From: Neobacillus notoginsengisoli
GTDB lineage: Bacteria; Bacillota; Bacilli; Bacillales; Cytobacillaceae
Assembly: GCF_003515685.1 (NCBI RefSeq)
Contig: NZ_QWEG01000004.1
Coordinates: 186,001-250,000, forward strand
Direction: 5' to 3'
DNA length: 64,000 nucleotides
Positions 8,349-15,734 of this stretch are shown here, one piece after another (within the stretch, counting starts at the first letter, position 1; every line of letters starts with the position of its first letter). The position numbers and the translations under genes were made by a program. The notes under the pieces are model-generated. The model was not told the origin of the DNA and ran no database searches. It saw nothing but the letters and a program-made list of their open reading frames with translations.

Positions 8349-9212
8349 GTGTGGCAGGAAATGATTCAAATAGACGGCCCTTATAATTTTGACATGGTTC
8401 TCGACCGGCTTTCGATGGACCCGCTCAATGCGCTCAATCTTGAAAAGAGAACAATCACGGTGCCAATCAGGCTTGAAGGCGAACCAAATACCGCAACTGT
8501 CACCGCAACCGGCACGACAGAACAGCCTAGTTTTGTGATTGAATTAGAAAGCGGCGATAAAGAACGTATCATCAATCGGCTTGGGGAAGTATTTCAATGG
8601 GAAGTGCCGTTAAAGGATATTCACGAGCATTTTGGCAAAACTGACCTCAATGTGATCTTTGAAGAGCATGTCGGTACACCGCTCATTCTTGATTTTGACC
8701 CGTTTGGCTGTCTGCTAAAATGCATTATCCATCAGCAGCTCAACATGGCATTCGCCATCAAGCTAACCGAACGTTTCGTTAAAAAATACGGCTTTGAAAA
8801 AAACGGGGCCTGGTTCTATCCGGATCCAGAAAAGGTTGCAGAGTTGACTGTCGAAGAACTAAGGGAACTCCAATTCAGCGGCAGAAAAGCGGAGTATGTC
8901 ATTGATATCGCAAAAGCCGTCACAGAGGGCGGATTGGACTTGGAAGAGATCAAGCATGAGGATGAGCAAGTCATTTTTGACAAGCTCATCAAAATACGTG
9001 GCATTGGCGCCTGGACAATCCAGAACTTTTTACTCTTTGGACTCGGCCGCCAAAATCTATTCCCAATGGCCGACATCGGCATCCAAAACGCACTAAAAAA
9101 ACTCTACCAACTCGAGCGCAAACCAACACAAGAAGAAATGGAAAAATACAAAACCGGCTGGGAACCCTACCTAAGCTACGCCTCCCTCTATCTCTGGAGA
9201 AGCATTGAATGA
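8349..9212 (+). CDS. DNA-3-methyladenine glycosylase II (AlkA-like)
   Basis: This is a base-excision repair glycosylase that removes alkylated purines. From GTG 8349, preceded by AAGGGG at 8335-8340, the protein has 287 residues. The helix-hairpin-helix motif IRGIGAWTI lies at about 216-224 and the catalytic Asp is D242 in PMADIG, both in the expected spacing for the AlkA family. The N-terminal roughly 90 residues fit the AlkA-type beta domain. The gene looks monocistronic and a dispersed repeat follows it. Confidence 0.88.
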   Translation: MWQEMIQIDGPYNFDMVLDRLSMDPLNALNLEKRTITVPIRLEGEPNTATVTATGTTEQPSFVIELESGDKERIINRLGEVFQWEVPLKDIHEHFGKTDLNVIFEEHVGTPLILDFDPFGCLLKCIIHQQLNMAFAIKLTERFVKKYGFEKNGAWFYPDPEKVAELTVEELRELQFSGRKAEYVIDIAKAVTEGGLDLEEIKHEDEQVIFDKLIKIRGIGAWTIQNFLLFGLGRQNLFPMADIGIQNALKKLYQLERKPTQEEMEKYKTGWEPYLSYASLYLWRSIE

Positions 9213-9238
9213 AGAAGCAACCGGCCGGTTTTTAGTGA

Positions 9239-9294
9239 GGCACGGGGAGGCACGGGGACGGTTCCAGTGCTTCATTCGAGAGTCGAAATAAGTT
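9239..9294. repeat. dispersed REP-like repeat, copy 1
   Basis: A 56-base segment containing GGGGACGGTTCC and GCTTCATTCGAGAG matches 36251-36306 with about six differences. Both copies start with a doubled 10-bp piece (GGCACGGGGA here). No transposase gene is next to either copy. Confidence 0.75.
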
Positions 9295-9333
9295 ATTTAT
9301 CTATATAGAGGGAATTTAGATGGAGTTGACATC

Positions 9334-10722
9334 ATGAAAAAAGAACAGGCAATCAAAATAGAACCAAAGCAAACATTCCCGCTGACGATCAAACGGCTCG
9401 GCATTAACGGGGAAGGAGTCGGTTATTTCAAAAGGCAGGTCGTCTTCGTACCAGGGGCGCTGCCTGGCGAAGAAGTCGTCGTTGAGGCAACCAAAATCAA
9501 TCCCAAGTTCGCTGAAGCCCGGATTAAAAAAATCCGTAAAGCATCGCCGTACCGGGTCGCACCGCCTTGCCCTGTTTACGAATAGTGCGGAGGCTGCCAG
9601 CTTCAGCATCTTAAGTATGAGCGGCAACTGGTCGAAAAGCGTGATATCGTCGTGCAATCGCTCGAACGCCATACAAGGCTGAGGCTTGATGGACTTGACA
9701 TCCGTTCGATGATCGGAATGGAAGATCCGTGGTCGTACCGCAACAAAAGCAGCTTCCAGGTAGGAGTTGAAAAGGGCAAGGTTCTCGCCGGCCTGTACGG
9801 CTTGAACTCGCATAAACTTATCAATATCGAACAATGCGCCGTCCAGCATTCCACCACAACAGAAGCGACATTGAAGGTAAAGCAAATTCTCCAGGACCTG
9901 CGCATTCCAATCTATAATGAAAAGTCTAGAAAAGGAATCGTCCGCACCATCGTCACCCGCGTTGGGGTCCAATCGAAGGAGCTTCAGGTAGTATTAATTA
10001 CGACTCAGCGGGATATTCCGAAAAAAGATTTATTAATAGATGAAATGACGAAGAGGCTACCGGAAGTAAAATCGATTGTCCAGAACATTAACGGGGAAAG
10101 AACTTCGCTGATTTTTGGAAAAGAAACAGCCACACTGTCCGGGAGTGATTTTATCCAGGAAACACTCGGCGACTTGCAGTTCGAGCTCTCAGCCAGGACG
10201 TTTTTCCAGCTGAATCCCGTCCAAACGGTTAAGCTGTACGATGAGGTGAAAAAGGCAGCCGAGCTGACTGGGGTAGAAAAAGTCGTTGACGCTTATTGCG
10301 GAGTCGGAACAATCGGGCTTTGGGTTGCCGACAAGGCAGGCGAAATCAGGGGAATGGACATCATCCCTGAATCCATCGAGGACGCAAAGAAAAACGCCGC
10401 CCGCCATGGGATTAAACATGCAACCTACGTGACAGGAAAGGCTGAAGTATTGCTGCCAAAATGGACAAAAGGAGGCTGGCGGCCGGATGTGGTCATTGTT
10501 GATCCTCCAAGGACTGGGCTTGACGGAAAGCTGCTGGAGACACTGTTAAAAGTCAAACCGAAAAAGATTGTTTACGTATCATGCAATCCTTCGACATTGG
10601 CGAGGGACATCCAGACATTAAGCGCGAAATACAAAGTTGAATACATTCAACCTATTGATATGTTTCCGCAGACAGCGCATGTGGAGTGTGTCTCGCAACT
10701 TATTTTAAAAGAAGGCAACTAA
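9334..10722 (+). pseudogene. rlmCD: 23S rRNA (uracil-C5)-methyltransferase RlmCD-type, interrupted by in-frame TAG
   Basis: The gene reads as one frame of 462 codons apart from a TAG at 9583-9585. The product would be an SAM-dependent RNA m5U methyltransferase. Before the stop lie a TRAM domain (about 10-68) and Cys79; immediately after the stop come Cys85 and Cys88, giving C-x5-C-x2-C, the 4Fe-4S motif of this family. The rest is intact: [13 protein letters not shown] for SAM binding and the catalytic Cys in [12 protein letters not shown]. In homologues the interrupted position is commonly Gln, so a single C-to-T change (CAG to TAG) explains it. It could be a real nonsense mutation, a read-through or suppressed codon, or a sequencing error. 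Downstream re-initiation at GTG 9652 would give a 356-residue fragment without the cluster motif. Confidence 0.85.
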
Positions 10723-10744
10723 CCCTTATGGGAGTTGCCTTCTC
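10711..10744 (+). terminator. terminator overlapping the end of rlmCD
   Basis: GAAGGCAACT pairs with AGTTGCCTTC around the sequence AACCCTTATGGG. The stem includes the last codons and the stop. A near-identical hairpin recurs at 43717-43752. Confidence 0.75.
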
Positions 10745-10888
10745 ATGTTTATTGCAATGGATTTTTCGATACTGTATTTGATGTGAATTGTTCCACTTGA
10801 CTGGCAGGTTACATTGTTAACAAAAGAATGAAATATTTGAGGCGTTAAATCCTTAAGGTTAAGCAAATCATTTAGCTGTCCTTTAAGG

Positions 10889-10917
10889 GTAAAAAATGAA
10901 GCGCGCCTTATCGCTTC
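10889..10917 (-). terminator. terminator after adenine deaminase (minus strand)
   Basis: On the minus strand GAAGCG pairs with CGCTTC and is followed by ATTTTTT. Confidence 0.7.
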
Positions 10918-10934
10918 GTCTTATTATGGAATCC

Positions 10935-12677
10935 TTATTTTACCCCGACATCAATATGTTTAAAGAGTTTTACATCAAACAAGCCCAGATCTGTCACTTT
11001 AATTTCAGGAATAACTGGCAAGGCCAAAAATGACAACGTTAAAAATGGATTAAAGTTTCCGGCAAAACCAATTTTGGTCAAAGCATGATTCAGTGATTCA
11101 AGCTTTGCATTGACATCCTTATAGTCCATATTAGCCATTAAACCGGAAATCTTAAGTGGCAGTGAAGCCAAAATATCCCCGTCTTGAACAACGGCCAAAC
11201 CGCCGCCCATTTCACTAATAACATCGATTGCAGTCAGCAAATCATCATCATTTGTTCCAACCGCTACCAAATTGTGAGAGTCATGGGCTACTGTTGAAGC
11301 GATTGCCCCTGATGCCAACCGAAAACCTTTTACAATACCCAATCCAATGTTCCCGGTCATTTTATGTCTTTCCAGTACAAGCATTTTTAAAAGATCATCC
11401 TCGGCAGATGGGACAAATTTACCATTATTAGCTGAAACCGTCTCAATAATATGATTTGTTACAATACTATTCGGGATAACCTCAATTACATTTGCCCTTG
11501 TCTGATCGCCCAGCCAAATCGTTAAATTATCTACTGAAGGCCGATGGAATTTTACACTCTCAAGTAGCTTTTCCGGCGGTAATACTTGCCCGTCAGGCAT
11601 ATCCTCCAAAAGATATTTCCCTTTTTCAGCAATAAGGACCCCGCTTACAAAAACCTGATCAATTTCTAGTTTTTCCAAGTTGTTTAATAAGATAAAATCA
11701 GCATCAAAGCCAGGTGCAATGGCACCTTTATTTTTTAACCCGAAGCATTCGGCGGTATTCAGCGTCCCCATTTGAATGGCTAAAATGGGATCGAACCCTT
11801 TAGAAATCGCCAGACGAATATTGTGATCAATGCTGCCTTCTGCGATAATATCGTCTAAGTGTTTATCATCTGTTACAAATAAGCAGCGGCGGGCATTTTT
11901 CTCGGTTACGGCTTCAAGTAAATTACTTAAATCTCGTGCCGCTGAACCCTCCCTAAGCATTACATACATTCCGCGTTGAAGCCTTTCTTTCACTTCTTTA
12001 GCGGTGACACACTCGTGATCCGTTCGTATACCTGCAGTCATGTACACATTAATGCCAACCGAATCGACACCAGCAGCATGTCCGTCAATTTTTTTACATG
12101 CATTTTCAGCGATTAGCAGCTTTTCAAGCATAGGATCTGCGCCCTCAAATACGGAAGGATAGTCCATTACCTCACCTAAACCGAGAACTCGGGGATGTGA
12201 AAATAAAGGGGCCAAATCCTCCGCCAACAAGCTTGCCCCGGCATTTTCAAAAGGTGTTGCTGGAACACAGGATGGGAGCATAAAGTAAACCTGCAGCGGC
12301 AGGTCGTCAGAGGAATCCAGCATATAATGGATTCCTTCTAAACCTGATACATTTGCAATCTCGTGCGGGTCAGCAATAATGGTCGTAACTCCATGCGGCA
12401 GAACGACTTTGGCAAATTCCGACGGTATGACCATAGCGGATTCAATATGGACATGGCCATCAATGAATCCAGGTGCCATGTACCTGCCATTTGCATCAAT
12501 CTCGGTTTTCCCTTCGTACTGCCCAATCCCGACAATGACACCGCTTTCAATTGCGACATCAGCTTCAATCGTCTCTTGGTTAAAAACATCAATGATTTTT
12601 GCATTTTTAATAACAAGTTCAGCAGGGGAATGCTTACCGGCTGCAGCGATCTCTCTTTTCATTTTATTCAGATTCAT
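10935..12677 (-). CDS. adeC: adenine deaminase
   Basis: It deaminates adenine to hypoxanthine and ammonia, feeding purine salvage and catabolism. The 580-residue length is typical of bacterial AdeC. It has the amidohydrolase metal-site motif PGFIDGHVHIES at about 71-82, the IADPHEIANV segment, and the C-terminal signature VAHDSHNLVAVG that is specific to adenine deaminases. The gene lies downstream of an AzgA-type permease on the same strand, separated by 267 bases containing a dispersed repeat. A second, more divergent paralogue (29822-31630) lies in the microcompartment operon of this window, so this copy is the better candidate for the true adenine enzyme. Confidence 0.93.
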   Translation of the reverse strand: MNLNKMKREIAAAGKHSPAELVIKNAKIIDVFNQETIEADVAIESGVIVGIGQYEGKTEIDANGRYMAPGFIDGHVHIESAMVIPSEFAKVVLPHGVTTIIADPHEIANVSGLEGIHYMLDSSDDLPLQVYFMLPSCVPATPFENAGASLLAEDLAPLFSHPRVLGLGEVMDYPSVFEGADPMLEKLLIAENACKKIDGHAAGVDSVGINVYMTAGIRTDHECVTAKEVKERLQRGMYVMLREGSAARDLSNLLEAVTEKNARRCLFVTDDKHLDDIIAEGSIDHNIRLAISKGFDPILAIQMGTLNTAECFGLKNKGAIAPGFDADFILLNNLEKLEIDQVFVSGVLIAEKGKYLLEDMPDGQVLPPEKLLESVKFHRPSVDNLTIWLGDQTRANVIEVIPNSIVTNHIIETVSANNGKFVPSAEDDLLKMLVLERHKMTGNIGLGIVKGFRLASGAIASTVAHDSHNLVAVGTNDDDLLTAIDVISEMGGGLAVVQDGDILASLPLKISGLMANMDYKDVNAKLESLNHALTKIGFAGNFNPFLTLSFLALPVIPEIKVTDLGLFDVKLFKHIDVGVK

Positions 12678-12737
12678 TTTACAAGCCCCTTCTGATTGTT
12701 TTTTCTATATAAAACCAACTTAATTTTCATACATTGC

Positions 12738-12870
12738 CGTTGATCTGCGCTTCAGGCACTTCGCTTTCCGCGGGGCGTCAGTGGAGCCTCCTCGGCGCTA
12801 AGGCGCCTGTGGGGTCTCCACCTTGCCGCCACGTCCCGCAGGAGTCTTCATGCCTTCCGCTCCAATCAAC
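12738..12870. repeat. dispersed GC-rich hairpin repeat, Bacillaceae type
   Basis: This GC-rich intergenic element runs from TTCAGGCACTTCGCTTTCCG to TGCCTTCCGCTCCAATCAAC and contains several short inverted repeats (GGCGCTAAGGCGCC, and GTGGAG with CTCCAC). I recognise the type as an abundant intergenic repeat in Bacillus-like genomes. It contains no gene. It lies between the permease and adenine deaminase genes and might reduce read-through. Confidence 0.65.
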
Positions 12871-12944
12871 TAATGTTCTATTCTTTAATTTAGCCAATAT
12901 AAATTAATCTTTGTAAAAGAAAGCTGGAATACCTAATCTTTACA

Positions 12945-14303
12945 TTATCCAGCCATGATGAAGTTGATAATAAACGCGATACTTACAAAGTACATGATCC
13001 AATGAACCTGTTTGCCCTTGCCTGTTAAAAGCTTAAGGATTGTATAAGAAACGAAGCCAAAAGCCAATCCTTCAGCAATACTGTATGTTAAAGGCATTAA
13101 AATAATAGTTAAAAATGCAGGGATAACATCTGTAAAATCATCAAAACTGATATGTTTTATTTCGCTAAGCATCAATGCCCCAACGAGAATTAAAATCGGT
13201 GCGGTTGCGGCACTAGGAATAAAGTTGATAATTGGGGCAAAAATCAGCATTACAGCGAAAAGAAACCCTGTTGTTAAAGCTGTTAGTCCAGTTCTTCCGC
13301 CTTCCGCAATGCCTGTTGCGTTTTCAACATAAGCATTTAATGCAGTGCTGCCAACAGCGGCACTTGCCATTGTACCGACGGCGTCTGCCTGTAACGCTCT
13401 GTCCAGGTTTTGAATCTTGCCGTCCTTATCAACTAATCCTGCTTTATTTGATAAACCGATTAATGTTGCAAGGTTATCAAATAATTCAACAATGGTAAAG
13501 GAAAAGATAATTGAAATAATCCCATATTTCACAGCACCGACCAAGTCCATCGCCAGGAAGGTTTCAGAAATACTTGGCAATTGTAATGAAACGATATCAC
13601 TGACAGCGGTTGGATGTTTTACGACCCCGACAATCATGGCCAATACAGTTGTTGTTAAAATACTAATTAAAAGAGAACCCTTTACCTTCTTGGCCATTAA
13701 GAATGCTGCTAAAAGTAGCCCGAAAATAGCTACAAGCGGCCCTTTGGAGGTAATATCACCGAGGCCTACCGTTGTTGCTTCATTTGCCACAACGATTCCT
13801 GCATTGCTAAAGCCGATAAATGCAATGAATAACCCGATTCCAACTGCGATGGCCGATTTGAGCACATTTGGTATCCCTTCGACAATCTTTTGCCGGATTC
13901 CTGTAACTGTTAAGAGAAAGAAGACAATACCTGAAATGAAGACGGCCCCTAATGCGGTTTGCCAACTTAACCCATGACCAAGTACAACCGTGTAGGCGAA
14001 GAAAGCATTTAAACCCATCCCTGGAGCAACAGCAACAGGAAAGTTTGCCCATAAGGCCATTAAAATGGTACAGAATACAGAGGCATAAATCGTTGCAGCC
14101 AAAGCGGCTTCTTTCGGTATCCCTGCATCGGATAGAATCATAGGGTTAACGAAGATGATATAACTCATCGTCAAAAATGTCGTGATTCCTGCCAGTATTT
14201 CTGTCCTTACATTGGTTTTTCGCTCTGTTAATTTAAAAAAACGATCAAGTGAGCCTTGCCTTGGAGTAGGAACTTTCCCGGGTATCACTTTTCCAGTTTC
14301 CAT
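12945..14303 (-). CDS. AzgA-type purine permease (guanine/hypoxanthine/adenine)
   Basis: This is a nucleobase:proton symporter of the NCS2/AzgA family, 452 residues with about 12-14 membrane segments. The start ATG at 14303 has GAGGAGG just upstream; an in-frame start 39 bases further up has none. Diagnostic AzgA segments are FLTMSYIIFVNP, APGMGLNAFFAY and ENATGIAEGGRTG. Its place upstream of adenine deaminase and downstream of the xanthine dehydrogenase operon suggests uptake of adenine, hypoxanthine or guanine for that pathway. A structured leader and an intrinsic terminator precede it. Confidence 0.9.
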   Translation of the reverse strand: METGKVIPGKVPTPRQGSLDRFFKLTERKTNVRTEILAGITTFLTMSYIIFVNPMILSDAGIPKEAALAATIYASVFCTILMALWANFPVAVAPGMGLNAFFAYTVVLGHGLSWQTALGAVFISGIVFFLLTVTGIRQKIVEGIPNVLKSAIAVGIGLFIAFIGFSNAGIVVANEATTVGLGDITSKGPLVAIFGLLLAAFLMAKKVKGSLLISILTTTVLAMIVGVVKHPTAVSDIVSLQLPSISETFLAMDLVGAVKYGIISIIFSFTIVELFDNLATLIGLSNKAGLVDKDGKIQNLDRALQADAVGTMASAAVGSTALNAYVENATGIAEGGRTGLTALTTGFLFAVMLIFAPIINFIPSAATAPILILVGALMLSEIKHISFDDFTDVIPAFLTIILMPLTYSIAEGLAFGFVSYTILKLLTGKGKQVHWIMYFVSIAFIINFIMAG

Positions 14304-14403
14304 AAAATACCTCCTCAAATGATTTGATAGGATAAATTGCAACAGTAGATGGCCTCCTTTATATGAATTTATTCACCCCCCTGCAAAATAAAGATAGTTA
14401 ATT

Positions 14404-14446
14404 AAAAAACCGCAGATAGAAACATTTTTGTTTCAATCTGCGGTTT
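14404..14446 (-). terminator. intrinsic terminator/attenuator upstream of the AzgA permease
   Basis: On the minus strand AAACCGCAGATTGAAAC pairs with GTTTCTATCTGCGGTTT (one mismatch) and runs into six T residues. It ends about 100 bases before the permease start. It may simply end the xdh operon, or be the expression platform of the structured element at 14480-14545. Confidence 0.8.
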
Positions 14447-14479
14447 CAAATTAATCCGTTCAACAGATTAGAAAGAACC

Positions 14480-14545
14480 GAACCTTTAAGATGATCAGTA
14501 GATGGATCCTTCGGTAAACGACAAGACCTCATCTAGTTATATACA
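14480..14545 (-). promoter_or_regulatory. candidate structured leader upstream of the AzgA permease, class unknown
   Basis: Read on the minus strand, this segment can form mutually exclusive stems: TAGATG can pair with CATCTA, or AGATGA can pair with TCATCT. A strong terminator follows, and a permease gene after that, which is the layout of a riboswitch-type leader. It does not match the purine aptamer core. The 10-mer CAGTAGATGG occurs here (14496-14505) and again near 14345. Confidence 0.35.
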
Positions 14546-14599
14546 TTTTATGCGCAATCGGAAAATGGTTAGAACAGCAAAACTTTCCCCTTAACCCCG

Positions 14600-14914
14600 T
14601 TATACCGGCTCAATAAATACATCCATAATTCCTCCGCAAATTCCGCCATCCTCATAGAATAGCCCCTTTGTCAGATCCACTTGATGCTGTGCGGGTTTCT
14701 GGCTGCTGATTACAACCATCGCAGTCTCAATAACTTCTGCCTCGCCGCAGCCGCCCCCAATTGTGCCAATTAGATTGCCGTCTTCCATAATGAGCATCTT
14801 GGAACCGGCTTTCCTTGGAGTCGAACCTTTTGTACGGATGATAGTTGCTAAAGCAGCATTTTTACCGGCAAGTTTTATTCCCAGTAAATGATTAAATATA
14901 TCGAGGGATTTCAT
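14600..14914 (-). CDS. XdhC/CoxI-family small protein (molybdoenzyme maturation)
   Basis: This 104-residue protein corresponds to the N-terminal XdhC/CoxI domain, which helps insert sulfurated molybdenum cofactor into xanthine dehydrogenase. Visible motifs are TKGSTPRKAGSKM and GTIGGGCGEAEV. It overlaps the preceding gene by four bases (ATGA) and is last in the six-gene minus-strand operon. A separate larger XdhC protein lies just upstream, so the maturation factor is split into two chains here. Confidence 0.85.
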   Translation of the reverse strand: MKSLDIFNHLLGIKLAGKNAALATIIRTKGSTPRKAGSKMLIMEDGNLIGTIGGGCGEAEVIETAMVVISSQKPAQHQVDLTKGLFYEDGGICGGIMDVFIEPV

Positions 14915-15729
14915 TTTTTCTCCAACTCTCTGAAACCCAGTGGAGCCAGCTTTCGGATATCTTTGCTAATCGACTCCCCAGATCTGCCGTTTTTTACTTT
15001 TAAAATTTCCGCCATGATGCTGACGGCAATTTCTTCTGGAGTTTCTGCTCCGATATCAAGGCCAACGGGTGTATAAATTTGGCTAAGCCTTTCCACCGGG
15101 AATTCCTCTTTTAATTGTTCAAAAACGCCAGAAATTCTTCTTCTGCTGCCAATCATTCCGATATAGGCAGGCTGACTATCCCGCCCCAGCAACTCTTGCA
15201 AACTCAAAACATCAAAGCGATGCCCCCTGGTTAGCAGTAAGATATAAGTTTTACAAGTAAGCGGCACATTTTTGAAATAACGTAGGAAAGACTCACAAAC
15301 TACCTTATCAACATCCGGAAATCGTTCCGTATTGGCAAATTCCGGCCGATCATCAATAACCGTTACATAAAAGCCGAGCATACATCCGAGCTTTGCAACT
15401 GGTTCACAAACATGGCCGGCCCCCGCAATAATCAGGTGGGAAGGGGAAGGGTAAACATCGATAAAACACTCAAAATTCACCCCATCCTCATCAAAAACCA
15501 CAGCCCTTGATTTTCCCTTATTTAAAAGAGCCAAACATTTTCCCGAAAGGCTATCTTCAAGGAAAAGTGGGAATCCATTCCCGGGAAAGCAATCGCCATT
15601 TTCAAAAAAAACTGCTTTAGAACCAATGGTGCTGGCATCACTTGAATTTGTAATCGTTACTAAACAAGCATCCTTGTATTCTGTTGTCGCTTTTTTTAGC
15701 ATATACAGCAACTCTTGCAAATATTTCAC
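14911..15729 (-). CDS. XdhC-type molybdenum cofactor insertion/sulfuration protein
   Basis: This 272-residue protein has a C-terminal Rossmann-type XdhC domain with IIAGAGHVCEPVAKL at about 100-114 and the conserved GMIGSRRR. Family members bind molybdenum cofactor, promote its sulfuration and deliver it to xanthine dehydrogenase. It follows the catalytic-subunit gene by five bases and overlaps the small XdhC gene by four. It resembles PucA of Bacillus subtilis in role; that is an inference from context. Confidence 0.85.
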   Translation of the reverse strand: MKYLQELLYMLKKATTEYKDACLVTITNSSDASTIGSKAVFFENGDCFPGNGFPLFLEDSLSGKCLALLNKGKSRAVVFDEDGVNFECFIDVYPSPSHLIIAGAGHVCEPVAKLGCMLGFYVTVIDDRPEFANTERFPDVDKVVCESFLRYFKNVPLTCKTYILLLTRGHRFDVLSLQELLGRDSQPAYIGMIGSRRRISGVFEQLKEEFPVERLSQIYTPVGLDIGAETPEEIAVSIMAEILKVKNGRSGESISKDIRKLAPLGFRELEKK

Positions 15730-15734
15730 CCCGT

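Noticed and set aside
9583-9585. Pyrrolysine or another recoded amber codon in rlmCD
   Set aside because: No pyl genes are in the window, no recoding structure is evident, and the position is an ordinary Gln in homologues; a point mutation is simpler.
14480-14545. Purine riboswitch before the AzgA permease
   Set aside because: The J1/2, J2/3 and J3/1 consensus elements are not present in the right order on either strand.
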